Below, piece after piece: positions 19,670-29,012 of a stretch of DNA of 64,000 bases. The DNA comes from Scardovia wiggsiae (GTDB lineage: Bacteria > Actinomycetota > Actinomycetes > Actinomycetales > Bifidobacteriaceae). Positions within the stretch are counted from its first letter, which is position 1. Every line of letters begins with the position of its first letter. The position numbers and the translations under genes were made by a program. The DNA lies in NCBI RefSeq assembly GCF_051045985.1, contig NZ_CP157350.1, positions 806,001 through 870,000 of the forward strand. The letters run 5' to 3'. The notes under the pieces are model-generated. The model saw nothing but the letters and a program-made list of their open reading frames with translations. It did no database searches and had not been told where the DNA came from.

Positions 19670-21874
19670 TCAGGCATCTATCGACGCGCGGTCAAAATCA
19701 TCGGCGTTGTCAATGATGAACTGACGGCGCGGAGGTACCTCATCACCCATAAGCAGATCGAATATTTCAGAAGCTTCACGCGCATCCTCAAGCCGTATGC
19801 GGCGCAGAAGACGGGATCTGGGATCCATCGTAGTATCAGCCAGCTGGTCAGCGTCCATTTCCCCCAGGCCCTTATAACGCTGTATATCCTCATTATAAGC
19901 CGTACCTTCAGAATCAAGCCGGCCCAGTACCCTGCTCAGCTCATCCTCGGAATACGTGTACAAGTACTCCCCTTTACGCTTACCGGCCAAAGCAATGCGG
20001 TGCAGAGGGGGGACAGCTGCATAAACGTGGCCTGACTCAACAAGCGGCCTCATATACCGGTAGAACAGCGTAAGCAGAAGTGTGCGGATATGGGCTCCGT
20101 CAACATCCGCATCAGTCATCATAATAACTTTGTCATACCGAGCCTGCGAAATATCAAAAGTAGCGCCCGACCCTGCCCCCACGACCTGGATGATGGCAGA
20201 GCATTCCTTATTAGCGAGTATCTGCGAAACAGAAGCCTTCTGGACATTAAGTATTTTCCCCCGGATAGGAAGCAGCGCCTGGAACATTGAATTACGGGCA
20301 GCTTTGGCAGTCCCCAGTGCAGAGTCCCCTTCAACTATAAACAGTTCTGCAATATCATCATTGCCGGGCTGGCAGTCAGAGAGCTTTGCCGGCATGGATG
20401 CCGATTCAAGGGCATTTTTCCGCCGTGTCACTTCTTTAGTTTTCCGGGCCTGCACCCGGGCATGCATTTCGCCAACGATCTTCTCAAGTACACGGCTGGA
20501 CTGGTCCTTGAAGCCCCGCTTTGATCCGGTTATCATATCGCCGAACTGCTTATCGCACATCCTGGTAACAATAGGTTTGACCTGGGCTGTCCCGAGGACA
20601 TCCTTGGTCTGCCCCTGGAACTGAGGCTCAGCGATGCGTACAGTGACAACCGCAACCATCCCTGCCAGGACATCGTCACGCTCGACTTTCATTAACGGGT
20701 CTTTAAGGTTTACCTTAAGTTTACGGGCATTGGCCTCGACGGTTTTACGGATATTTCGGGTCACTGAATTCAGGAAACCGTCAGCATGCATGCCGCCGCC
20801 CGGTGTTTCAACAACATTGACAAAACTGCGCATCACGGTCTCATAATCATTGACCCATCTCAAGGCGATATCAACATGGCAGGTACGCCTGATCATTTCA
20901 GCATGGAGATCACCCTCAGCATCTACCCGCTGGGTTTCCTCCTCATATGTGCTGTCACCCTCAATATGCCAGATATCGCTTACCGGTTCGCCATGCGACA
21001 GGTAATCCACGAAATCGATGACCCCGCCTTCATGGAGGAATTCCTGGACCCTGGGATGGCCGGGGACAGAAGCCTCAGCTATATCCATGCCTTCTATTAC
21101 AGCTGAAGGGGAACTATCTGAGACAGGATACCTGTTATCACCCTCTATAGTATCCTCAACGTTTTCATCGATCACCTCGATCCGCAGCCCCGGCACAAGG
21201 AAGGAGGTCTGCCTCACGCGGTCGATAAGCTGGTCATAATTGAACTGCGCAGTATCATTAAAGATCTCGGGATCAGCCCAGTACCTGATCCGTGTACCCG
21301 TGTGCCTGCCTGAATATTTACCGATGACGCGGAGTTCAGTGGGCTGGTTCTTCCGGGTACGGCTGAATGCGGAATCAGGGGAAGGGCTCGCGGGATCTTC
21401 ATCCGCATACACGCCGGGATGTCCCTGGTGGAATTCCATACGATACGTTTTGCCGCCGCGGTCAACTTCTACATCAAGCCTGGAACTGAGCGCATTGACA
21501 ACAGACGATCCTACGCCATGCAGGCCGCCGACTGCGTTATAGGCTGCATTCCCAAATTTGCCGCCTGCATGGAGTTTCGTCAGCACTACTTCCACACCGG
21601 ACAGCCCGGTCTTTTTTTCAATATCTACCGGGATGCCGCGGCCGTTATCGGCAACTGTGATGGAGCCGTCTGTATGCAGAGTGACTGCGATATGGCTGCA
21701 AGCTCCGGCAAGGGCTTCATCTACCGAATTATCAATTATTTCCCAGAGGCAGTGCATAAGCCCCTGGCTGTCGGTGGTGCCGATATACATGCCGGGACGC
21801 TTGCGTACGGCATCAAGTCCCTCCAGGACTGAGAGGCTGTCAGCATTATATTTTTCCGTTGTCTTCTGAGCCAT
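19670..21874 (-). CDS. parE: DNA topoisomerase IV / gyrase-like subunit B
   Basis: This is the ATPase subunit that pairs with ParC. The GHKL ATPase domain carries EIIDNSVDEALAG (Glu45 and Asn49) and the glycine-rich VGGLHGVGSSVVNALS segment. The TOPRIM domain shows VEGDSALGTAK and the DADVDGAHIRTLLLT metal site. The 734 residues are slightly long for ParE; the second transducer half contains insertions such as DEDPASPSPDSAFSRTR. It converges with parC across a 65-base gap without a clear terminator and lies 68 bases beyond the sigA coding end on the same side of the chromosome. The ParE rather than GyrB name rests on its partner and location. Confidence 0.9.
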   Translation of the reverse strand: MAQKTTEKYNADSLSVLEGLDAVRKRPGMYIGTTDSQGLMHCLWEIIDNSVDEALAGACSHIAVTLHTDGSITVADNGRGIPVDIEKKTGLSGVEVVLTKLHAGGKFGNAAYNAVGGLHGVGSSVVNALSSRLDVEVDRGGKTYRMEFHQGHPGVYADEDPASPSPDSAFSRTRKNQPTELRVIGKYSGRHTGTRIRYWADPEIFNDTAQFNYDQLIDRVRQTSFLVPGLRIEVIDENVEDTIEGDNRYPVSDSSPSAVIEGMDIAEASVPGHPRVQEFLHEGGVIDFVDYLSHGEPVSDIWHIEGDSTYEEETQRVDAEGDLHAEMIRRTCHVDIALRWVNDYETVMRSFVNVVETPGGGMHADGFLNSVTRNIRKTVEANARKLKVNLKDPLMKVERDDVLAGMVAVVTVRIAEPQFQGQTKDVLGTAQVKPIVTRMCDKQFGDMITGSKRGFKDQSSRVLEKIVGEMHARVQARKTKEVTRRKNALESASMPAKLSDCQPGNDDIAELFIVEGDSALGTAKAARNSMFQALLPIRGKILNVQKASVSQILANKECSAIIQVVGAGSGATFDISQARYDKVIMMTDADVDGAHIRTLLLTLFYRYMRPLVESGHVYAAVPPLHRIALAGKRKGEYLYTYSEDELSRVLGRLDSEGTAYNEDIQRYKGLGEMDADQLADTTMDPRSRLLRRIRLEDAREASEIFDLLMGDEVPPRRQFIIDNADDFDRASIDA

Positions 21875-21942
21875 AAGTCAAATACCGTTAATCTCCGCCT
21901 ATTCTGAATCGCACAGATACCCTTGGCCGGGGCAGGCTGTGC

Positions 21943-23733
21943 CTACTCCTGATCGAGGAAATCGCGCAGCGTCTGGGACCGTGCCGGATGGCGCAGTTTT
22001 GCCATAGTTTTGGATTCTATCTGCCGTATCCTTTCACGGGTAACGCCATAAACGTGCCCGATATCGTCCAGGGTTTTAGGCTGCCCGTCTTCCAATCCGT
22101 AACGCATCCTGATAACACCTGCTTCACGCGGGCTCAAAGTCTCCAGTACCTGCTTGAACTGCTCCTGAAGCAGCGAGAAGGCGACGGCCTCGGAGGGGGC
22201 TATGGCATCTGTATCTTCGATAAGGTCGCCGAATTCAGAATCGCCGTCTTCACCCAGCGGCGTATGCAGTGAGATCGGTTCACGCCCGTACTTCTGAACC
22301 TCCTGCACCTTTTCAACAGGCATGTCAAGTTCACGGGCCAGCTCATCCGGTGTGGGTTCGCGCCCAAGATCCTGAAGCATCTGGCGCTGTACACGGGAAA
22401 GTTTATTGATCACTTCCACCATATGGACCGGCACACGGATGGTACGCGCCTGGTCAGCCATTGCGCGTGTGATTGCCTGGCGTATCCACCATGTTGCATA
22501 AGTTGAGAACTTGAAGCCTTTCTTCCAGTCGAATTTTTCAACTGCACGGATAAGGCCGAGATTGCCTTCCTGGATCAGGTCAAGGAAAAGCATCCCCCGC
22601 CCTGTGTACCTTTTAGCAAGGGATACCACAAGGCGCAGGTTAGCTTCAAGCAGATGGTCCTTGGCTTTCTTCCCGTCGTTAGCAGCCCATCTGAGCTCGC
22701 GCCTGCGCTGGAAAGTCAGGTCTTCAGCAGGAGACGTATCGAGGAGGTGCTGGGCATACAGGCCGGCCTCTATCCTCTCGGAAAGGTCAACTTCCTGCTC
22801 AGCGTTCAAAAGGTTGACGCGCCCTATCTGCTTAAGATAGTCCTTGACAGGATCCGATGTTGCACCTGTAGTGAGCACACGCCGTTTGGGGTTGCCTGCT
22901 GGAGTAAGGCTGTCATCCTCGTCATCGTCTTTTTCGCTGACAACAATGGCGCCTTCTTCCGTAGGCTGTTTTTCCTCCTGCAGTTCGGCATCTTCATCAT
23001 CATCTTCAAGCTCTTTGTCTTCCAGGCCCTCTTCCATGCTGTCATCATCCATACTGATGGGATCGCCGTTCTCATCCAGCTCAACTGCGTCATCAATATG
23101 GTCCAGGGCATTCGAATTATCTGCCCCCGGGCCTATACCCTCGTTAAGGTCATCTTCGTCCAGTGAACCGGGAAGACCGGCATCTTCATGATCAATGTCA
23201 GTGATATCCTCATGCTGCGTATCATCAGGATGATGTTCAGGCTCATGGGCAGTGCTTCCGGCAGCCTTCTTCCTGCTGACGGGTTTTGCGGCATGCTCTT
23301 TTTCTGATTTTTCTGTTCGTGCCTTTGCTTCTGGCTGTTTCGCTGATGTTTTCGCCTTCCGTGCAGATACCTGCTGCTTTTTTCCAGTTTTCCGGGTTTC
23401 CTTGGCTTCCGCAGATGGAGCTTTCGAAGGCGCTTCTGTACCAGGCTGGGATGCCTTGGCCTTTTTAGCAGCAGCTTCAGTATTTTTAGCTTTAGCCGGC
23501 TTTGCAGAAGGTTTTGCCTTTGCCGTACCTGCTGTTTTAGCAGCAGATACCTTTTTTGCAGCAGCCTTCTTTACTGTTTTCCCTGTTACTGCATTCCTTT
23601 TAGTTTTTGTATTTTCGGTTTTTGTATTTTCTTTGGCTGTACCCTTTACTTTCGGTTTGTTTTCAGATACAGTTTTAGTTGGAGAAGCAGTCTTTCGGGT
23701 AACTGTTGTGCCGGCTGTTTTTCTGGTGACCAC
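21943..23733 (-). CDS. sigA: Primary RNA polymerase sigma factor SigA/RpoD
   Basis: This is the housekeeping sigma-70 factor. The GTG at 23733 is taken as the start because AGGAGG stands 4 bases before it; the upstream ATG at 23769 has no such site. The 596-residue product has an N-terminal tail of about 290 residues: first a Lys/Ala-rich, histone-H1-like basic tract (about 3-165), then a strongly acidic tract (about 165-278). Region 1.2 begins with SDPVKDYLKQIG. Region 2 contains DLIQEGNLGLIRAVEKFD and the RPCR-binding FSTYATWWIRQAITRA. Region 4 ends with VTRERIRQIESKTMAKLRHP. The bipolar tail is characteristic of actinobacterial SigA but is long here. Confidence 0.96.
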   Translation of the reverse strand: MVTRKTAGTTVTRKTASPTKTVSENKPKVKGTAKENTKTENTKTKRNAVTGKTVKKAAAKKVSAAKTAGTAKAKPSAKPAKAKNTEAAAKKAKASQPGTEAPSKAPSAEAKETRKTGKKQQVSARKAKTSAKQPEAKARTEKSEKEHAAKPVSRKKAAGSTAHEPEHHPDDTQHEDITDIDHEDAGLPGSLDEDDLNEGIGPGADNSNALDHIDDAVELDENGDPISMDDDSMEEGLEDKELEDDDEDAELQEEKQPTEEGAIVVSEKDDDEDDSLTPAGNPKRRVLTTGATSDPVKDYLKQIGRVNLLNAEQEVDLSERIEAGLYAQHLLDTSPAEDLTFQRRRELRWAANDGKKAKDHLLEANLRLVVSLAKRYTGRGMLFLDLIQEGNLGLIRAVEKFDWKKGFKFSTYATWWIRQAITRAMADQARTIRVPVHMVEVINKLSRVQRQMLQDLGREPTPDELARELDMPVEKVQEVQKYGREPISLHTPLGEDGDSEFGDLIEDTDAIAPSEAVAFSLLQEQFKQVLETLSPREAGVIRMRYGLEDGQPKTLDDIGHVYGVTRERIRQIESKTMAKLRHPARSQTLRDFLDQE

Positions 23734-23821
23734 GTTTCCTCCTGGATAGGCCCATCGTAAAATAGGCATAGTTCGGGTAAGTGCAACTACTACTTAGTAA
23801 TGAACCATACCATTCGGACAA

Positions 23822-24523
23822 TTATTCCCGTTTCACTGCCTTTGTGTTTTTTCCTGAAGGCTTGTTATTCCTGCTTTCCCTGTACCATGCCGGCATTGCT
23901 CCCCACCTGACAGCCCGCTCCATAATAACTGCAAGGTTATAGGAACTGTCATAACCCAGGCATTCCTGCGAGTATCTCAATGACATCTCGGGCTCTCCTA
24001 GCCACCATGAAACATATGCGAGAACGGCCAGAATCCCTGTCCTGTATTTTTCAGGCAGCAGGGCGGGCCACTGCCCCATCAGCTGTATAAGCCTCATGCC
24101 CTGCCGAGTCCTGCGCGGTATCCCGGCGTCATTGAATGCCGGGTCAAGGGCATCGCAGACGAACTGGGCACTGGCAGCCTTATACGGCTCGCAGGCTATC
24201 ATCACATACTTATCCGGTTCCATACACATGACTGCCGAACAGATCACAGCATCGCGCAAAGCTGCTGTTTCAGCTATGCCAACAATAAAATGCGCGCAAT
24301 CTTCAGCGGTCAGGGGATCTACGGCATCACGGCTGCTTTCCATGAACTGCGACATCCTTCTGATGGGACCGGCAAACCATTTCTTATCAGCCCATACAAG
24401 CCCGCCCATTTTACGGTCGCTTATCAATCCTGTCCGCAACCTGTCAAGCACCTCATGGGAGCATTCCGTATGCAGCATATCCGTAAAGCTGTTCAGCACC
24501 GTCTCTGATATTGTTATGGCCAC
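23822..24523 (-). CDS. DUF4192 family protein
   Basis: This is a cytoplasmic protein of about 233 residues matching the actinobacterial DUF4192 family, whose function is unknown. I see no membrane segment or nucleotide-binding motif. Conserved-looking features are the DPAFNDAGIPRR segment, the repeated Trp residues in the C-terminal third (MGQWPALLPEKYRTGILAVLAYVSWWLGEP is typical of the family, near residues 150-180), and a Lys-rich end. The GTG at 24523 is chosen because GGAGG lies 5 bases before it; the ATGs at 24541 and 24535 have no such site. It lies upstream of sigA on the same strand with an 88-base gap. Confidence 0.8.
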   Translation of the reverse strand: MAITISETVLNSFTDMLHTECSHEVLDRLRTGLISDRKMGGLVWADKKWFAGPIRRMSQFMESSRDAVDPLTAEDCAHFIVGIAETAALRDAVICSAVMCMEPDKYVMIACEPYKAASAQFVCDALDPAFNDAGIPRRTRQGMRLIQLMGQWPALLPEKYRTGILAVLAYVSWWLGEPEMSLRYSQECLGYDSSYNLAVIMERAVRWGAMPAWYRESRNNKPSGKNTKAVKRE

Positions 24524-24690
24524 TGTTACCTCCATTGGCATATATGTATGGATCCGTATGATCCAGTGTGGCGGTATGCTGCATTACCTGCAAAGGGATT
24601 CCAAGCATGTGGTCGGATGTGGAGAACTCACACCAGTTTTCCCTTTCCCGCTGAAAGGCTTTGTGTTATGTATTTGTGTCATGCATCGCG

Positions 24691-24696
24691 TACACT
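24691..24696 (+). promoter_or_regulatory. Leaderless-type -10 element before the polyprenyl synthase gene
   Basis: TACACT stands 6 bases before the GTG at 24703, and no Shine-Dalgarno sequence precedes that codon. This is the spacing expected if transcription starts at the start codon itself. I see no convincing -35 box. Confidence 0.5.
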
Positions 24697-24702
24697 GGCA
24701 GA

Positions 24703-25857
24703 GTGAATCCTGCTGCACCTGATATTGCCGCCCAGTTCGATACATCCAGTGATGGCGCTATTGATATACTGAAAAAATCCATAGATACCAGGCTTACAGA
24801 CTTAGTCTCATCACAGCAGCACAAATACGGCCCTTACAGCTCCCCCCCTTCGTCTGCGCCCGCTGCTGCCCACGATATCTTCCTCAGTGCTGCCGGGAGC
24901 CAGGCGGCAGCATCTTCACATGGCGGAAAACGTCTGCGGGCCCTGCTGATGCTGTCCCTGTGCGGATGCCTGGGGCTGCCGGATACCCGCAGGCAGCAGG
25001 CATTGGATCTTGCCTGTGCAATTGAGGTTTTCCAGACTGCAGCACTCATCCATGATGATATTATTGATGATTCGGATACAAGGCGAGGATCCCCTTCAGC
25101 ACATAAGGCCCTGAGCTATGCCCTGGAATCCCGCCGTCCGGGCATTAACAGCGCATCAGCCGGGACAGGCATGGCGATCATGCTGGGGGACATCCTGGCT
25201 ACAGACAGCATTGCCATAGCACACCGGTCAGGCCTTGCTTTCAGCAACAGTCAGGAAATAACTGCTGCGTTCCTTGATATGCACCACCGCGTGGAAACAG
25301 GGCAGATCATGGATCTGTCAATGGGATCGCTGGATCTTACGGATCCGGACAGTATTGAAACTGGAGCATTAGAAACATACCTGTGGAAAACAGCAAGCTA
25401 TACGGTTTACGCCCCAATCCAGCTGGCATTCCTGGCCTGCGCGTTTGATGCTGAAATTTCAGCCCGTATGGCGCATACTGTGGGGAAGCCTCTCGGGCTT
25501 GCCTTCCAGCTCAACGATGACCTTATTGATGTTACGTCCCGCACCTCGGGCAAACCCCTCGGCGGGGATATCCTTGAAGGCAAAAGGACTGTTCTCCTGT
25601 CGGATGCTTTACGCCTTTCAGATACATCTGACCGCCGCACGCTGATCAATATCTATTCACAAAACCGGCGCAGCCGGGACGATATACCTGCGGTATGCCG
25701 GATATTCGAATCAAGCGGGGCTATTGAACGGTCCAGGGAAAGGATATCCCGGCTCTTTACAGAAGCTTCCTCAGCCTTGGAAGACGGGCTTTCAGAGCTG
25801 CATATCCCGGACAGCCGCATCAGCGCAGTAGTACATGTTATGGGGCTGTTCGTATAG
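24703..25857 (+). CDS. Trans-polyprenyl diphosphate synthase (geranylgeranyl-type)
   Basis: This enzyme condenses isopentenyl diphosphate with allylic diphosphates to build isoprenoid chains. From the GTG at 24703 the protein has 384 residues, all soluble. The substrate-binding GGKRLR is at 74-79. The first aspartate-rich motif is DDIIDDSD with Asp118 and Asp122. The second is QLNDDLIDV with Asp272, Asp273 and Asp276. The chain length of the product cannot be read off safely. It is followed 56 bases later by a PASTA Ser/Thr kinase, the same neighbourhood as idsA2 and pknL in mycobacteria and corynebacteria. The start is set by a leaderless-type -10 box; the frame is open 14 codons upstream. 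Confidence 0.92.
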   Translation: MNPAAPDIAAQFDTSSDGAIDILKKSIDTRLTDLVSSQQHKYGPYSSPPSSAPAAAHDIFLSAAGSQAAASSHGGKRLRALLMLSLCGCLGLPDTRRQQALDLACAIEVFQTAALIHDDIIDDSDTRRGSPSAHKALSYALESRRPGINSASAGTGMAIMLGDILATDSIAIAHRSGLAFSNSQEITAAFLDMHHRVETGQIMDLSMGSLDLTDPDSIETGALETYLWKTASYTVYAPIQLAFLACAFDAEISARMAHTVGKPLGLAFQLNDDLIDVTSRTSGKPLGGDILEGKRTVLLSDALRLSDTSDRRTLINIYSQNRRSRDDIPAVCRIFESSGAIERSRERISRLFTEASSALEDGLSELHIPDSRISAVVHVMGLFV

Positions 25858-25900
25858 CCCCTGCATAACTGCTGCCCCGATGATTCTCACGACATTACCG

Positions 25901-25906
25901 TAATAT
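25901..25906 (+). promoter_or_regulatory. Leaderless-type -10 element before the Ser/Thr kinase gene
   Basis: TAATAT ends 7 bases before the ATG at 25914 and there is no Shine-Dalgarno sequence, so the kinase message is probably leaderless. The -35 region is weak. Confidence 0.45.
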
Positions 25907-25913
25907 TGCACAT

Positions 25914-28130
25914 ATGACAGGAACTACAGATAGCGCTTCAGGGCGGACAGTCGCCGGCCGCTATACTGTTGTCCGTAAAATCGCTGATGGCGGCATGGCC
26001 TCGGTATATGAGGCTGAAGATAACCGTTTAGGGCGGACAGTCGCCCTTAAGATCATGCATGCGGGGCTGGCGCAGTCAGAGCACTCGGAAGAATATACAG
26101 AACGGTTCCATCGGGAGGCACGGTCAGCCGCATCTATCTCGAATCCGCATATTGTCCCCGTATATGACACAGGGATGTATGAAGGCAGAAGCTTTCTGGT
26201 CATGGAACTTATCCATGGGGTAACCCTGCGCCAGGAAATGAATGTCCGCAAAAATTTCAGCATCCATGATACTATCCGCATCCTTACGCAGGTACTGGAC
26301 GGCCTTGCGGCAGCTCACCAGTCCCATGTGATCCACCGCGATATCAAACCTGAGAATATTATGATCGCGACCCAGGGTGTTATTAAGATTACAGATTTCG
26401 GCCTGGCAAAAGCCACTTCCCAGGCAACTCTTTCCAGTACAGGCATGCTTCTGGGGACAGCGTCATATCTCGCACCGGAGACTATAGAAAATAATTATTC
26501 CAGCACACAGACTGACCTGTATTCCGTAGGGATCATGGGATGGGAAATGGTCACCGGCCATGTCCCTTTTATATCGGGCAACCCCGTAACTGTGGTATTC
26601 AGGCATGTCCATGATGATGTCCCGGCCCTTGAGAGTATTGATCCGTCCGTCCCCCATACTTTCAGTGGATTTATAGCTTCCCTTGCAGCGAGGCAGCCGG
26701 AGGACAGGCCCGAAGATGCTGCTGAAGCACTGCGCCGGATACGGGTAATCTCCCGTTCTCTGTCCCCCGCACAGCTGGCGGTTAGAATCCCGTATTCAGC
26801 GGGCCCGGGGAACGAGAACGTCCCCTCCGGGACCGGCAATCTTGGACATCAGATCAGGCAAACTGCCCTCCCCTCGCATACAGATACCCCTTCAGCAGCA
26901 TCCAGCAGTACAGCCCGTACAGTCCGGGGATCCCGTAATTCGGGGGATCCGCACTATGCAGCGGATACACGGAAAGAAACGACCTGGCCGGCACCCGTAC
27001 CTCCATACACAGCGCATGACAGACGCAACAGCTCGGCTGGACGCCTGCCCGCAGCAGACGGGGCAGGCCCATCGTCCGGACCCTCCGGTACTTCGGCAGC
27101 ACAGGAAACCGTACTGTCCAGGTCCAGGAAGATGCCTTCCCGCCTCCGCCGGATACTTATCGGAGCAGGGTTTCTCGCAGCTGCGGCCATTGCCGCAGTT
27201 TTGTGGTGGATTTTTGCGGGCCCCGGCAGCTATTACATACTCCCTGTTGCTGCTGACGGGCAATGCACGTCGAACGCCACCACATCAACCCAGTCCTGTA
27301 CTATCAAAAACAGCGATTTCGCTGCTTACAGATCAGCCCTTGAGTCTTCCGGGATCCCCTATACAGCCAGTTATGCATACAGCGATACAGTCCCCAAGGG
27401 GAAAATCATCTCCAGCTCCCCTGATACCGCGGGGACGCATATCAGTAAAAGGGGCGGGCATCTCACCATAGTTGTATCCCGCGGCGTCAAAATGATCACG
27501 ATCCCCTCAGATATCACTGACCCAAAGACTTCAAACGGGAAAAACCCTCTCGCAGCCTTAAAGAAGCTGGGATTCACCAATATCAGCCATGACGGGTCAA
27601 AAGACAGCTATTCGCTCACTATCCCCAAGGGTGCTGCCATCAGTATCTCCCCCTCTCCCGGTAAAACCCTCAGGCATAATGCCAGGATAGAGATAGCCCT
27701 TTCCCTGGGCAAAAAAGCAGTAGCCATGCCGGATATAGAAGGCCTGAAATGGAATAAAGCCAAAGCAATGCTTGATGAAGCAAAACTGAAAATAACAATG
27801 AAAGAGGAATATTCTTCTACTGTTGACAAAGGCCATGTTATCTCAGCCTCGCTGAAGGCAGGCGCCCAGATCCACTGGAACGACACTGTTACCGTTGTAG
27901 TTTCCAAAGGCCCCGAAAGAGTAACTGTCCCTGATGTTACCGGGATGGATTTCACCCGTGCCCGGTCTGTCCTGGAAGATATGGGGTTTACAGTTGTCCA
28001 GAAAAATACCCTTGGGATTGGGAAAACAGTAAGCAGCCAGTCGATAGAAGCCGGCAGCAAAGTCACAATAATGGACGGCAGCGGGAAACCCCGGGAAATA
28101 GTGCTGACAGTATCACTTTTCTCGTGGTAA
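25914..28130 (+). CDS. PASTA-domain Ser/Thr protein kinase (PknL-like)
   Basis: This is a membrane receptor-type protein kinase of 738 residues. The cytoplasmic kinase domain spans about residues 14-275: a glycine-rich loop (ADGGMASVYEA), ATP-binding Lys46, catalytic HRDIKPEN with Asp143, DFG at 161-163 and APE at 187-189. A Ser/Pro/Gly-rich juxtamembrane linker follows (about 285-410), then one transmembrane helix at about 412-436. The extracellular part holds four PASTA units, at roughly 438-525 (degenerate), 526-600, 601-667 and 668-735. PASTA units bind peptidoglycan fragments, so a cell-wall-sensing role is inferred. The neighbouring polyprenyl synthase and acyltransferase point to PknL rather than PknA or PknB. 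All catalytic residues are present. Confidence 0.93.
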   Translation: MTGTTDSASGRTVAGRYTVVRKIADGGMASVYEAEDNRLGRTVALKIMHAGLAQSEHSEEYTERFHREARSAASISNPHIVPVYDTGMYEGRSFLVMELIHGVTLRQEMNVRKNFSIHDTIRILTQVLDGLAAAHQSHVIHRDIKPENIMIATQGVIKITDFGLAKATSQATLSSTGMLLGTASYLAPETIENNYSSTQTDLYSVGIMGWEMVTGHVPFISGNPVTVVFRHVHDDVPALESIDPSVPHTFSGFIASLAARQPEDRPEDAAEALRRIRVISRSLSPAQLAVRIPYSAGPGNENVPSGTGNLGHQIRQTALPSHTDTPSAASSSTARTVRGSRNSGDPHYAADTRKETTWPAPVPPYTAHDRRNSSAGRLPAADGAGPSSGPSGTSAAQETVLSRSRKMPSRLRRILIGAGFLAAAAIAAVLWWIFAGPGSYYILPVAADGQCTSNATTSTQSCTIKNSDFAAYRSALESSGIPYTASYAYSDTVPKGKIISSSPDTAGTHISKRGGHLTIVVSRGVKMITIPSDITDPKTSNGKNPLAALKKLGFTNISHDGSKDSYSLTIPKGAAISISPSPGKTLRHNARIEIALSLGKKAVAMPDIEGLKWNKAKAMLDEAKLKITMKEEYSSTVDKGHVISASLKAGAQIHWNDTVTVVVSKGPERVTVPDVTGMDFTRARSVLEDMGFTVVQKNTLGIGKTVSSQSIEAGSKVTIMDGSGKPREIVLTVSLFSW

Positions 28131-28188
28131 CAGGCTTATGAAATATCCTTATGGGACAGCCGGGCCCGCAATCAGTTCTGCACGTATC

Positions 28189-28950
28189 CTACAGTTCCGG
28201 TTCGGCTGATGCTTCAGCCTTAGCAGCACTGGCATCCTTCTTTGCCTGGTCTGCAGCCTTCTGGGCGGCTTCAGCAGCCATCTGCTTCTTCACCACCTGC
28301 GCATATTCATCGACATATTCCTGGCCGGTGATCTGCTGTATTGCACGCGAGATCTTATCAGCGAAATCGCGGACTTCCCGACGGGTAAGCCCTGTACCTT
28401 CCTGATGCTGCGGAGGATATACAGGCTCGCCGTAGATAACTGTGCACGTGCCTTTAGAGGGGATAGTCTGTCCGATCTTCATAATTTTGTCTGTGCCGAA
28501 AAGCCCTGTAGGTATAACGGGGCATCCGGTTTCCAGCGCCAGGCGTGCAGCACCTGTATGCGCCTTATATAATCTCCCATCCGGGCTTCGGGTGCCCTCG
28601 GGATGGATACCGAACAAATGCCCCTGTTCGATAATGTCCCGCGCCGTATTCATAGCACCTTCAGCAGCAGCCCCTCCTGCCCTGTCAACAGGGAAAACAC
28701 CGACAGAGGTAAACCACCATTTCTTGAACGCCCCTTTGATCCCCTTACCGGTAAAATAATCGCTTTTCCCCATATAATGGACCATCCGCGGTGATGTCAG
28801 CGGGATAACGCCGTCATCTATAACAGACAAGTGGTTCGCAGCAATGATCCCTCCGCCCTGGCGGGGGATGTTATCTACACCGAACGCCTTCGGGGAAAAA
28901 CGATGACGGGCCCATGGCCCTAAAACCTTAACAAAAAACCAGTATAACAT
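28189..28950 (-). CDS. plsC: 1-acyl-sn-glycerol-3-phosphate acyltransferase family protein
   Basis: This membrane-associated acyltransferase likely makes phosphatidic acid from lysophosphatidic acid. It has the family's catalytic NHLSVID box (NHx4D type) near residue 59 and the PEGTRSPDG acyl-acceptor motif near 158. The 253 residues end in an Ala/Lys-rich helical tail of about 40 residues. An AGAGG site precedes the ATG by 7 bases. It converges with the kinase gene and is divergent from the small membrane protein at 29013. A plsC-type gene near pknL and a polyprenyl synthase is also found in mycobacteria. The exact acyl acceptor is not certain, since this superfamily includes acyltransferases of mannosyl lipids. 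Confidence 0.9.
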   Translation of the reverse strand: MLYWFFVKVLGPWARHRFSPKAFGVDNIPRQGGGIIAANHLSVIDDGVIPLTSPRMVHYMGKSDYFTGKGIKGAFKKWWFTSVGVFPVDRAGGAAAEGAMNTARDIIEQGHLFGIHPEGTRSPDGRLYKAHTGAARLALETGCPVIPTGLFGTDKIMKIGQTIPSKGTCTVIYGEPVYPPQHQEGTGLTRREVRDFADKISRAIQQITGQEYVDEYAQVVKKQMAAEAAQKAADQAKKDASAAKAEASAEPEL

Positions 28951-28978
28951 TATAGGACCTCTGTATCGTTTGCCCGTC

Positions 28979-29006
28979 TTGTACTATCGTTATCACCTAT
29001 TACAGT
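28979..29006 (+). promoter_or_regulatory. Leaderless promoter, -35 TTGTAC and -10 TACAGT
   Basis: TTGTAC (28979-28984) and TACAGT (29001-29006) are 16 bases apart. The -10 box ends 6 bases before the ATG at 29013, with no Shine-Dalgarno sequence, which fits a leaderless message. Confidence 0.6.
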
Positions 29007-29012
29007 ATAAGT

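Noticed and set aside
23252..23749. Open frame on the plus strand opposite the sigA N-terminus, Phe/Ala-rich and looking hydrophobic
   Set aside because: It is the complement of the Lys/Ala-rich SigA tail; AAG and AAA codons read as Phe and Leu codons on the other strand.
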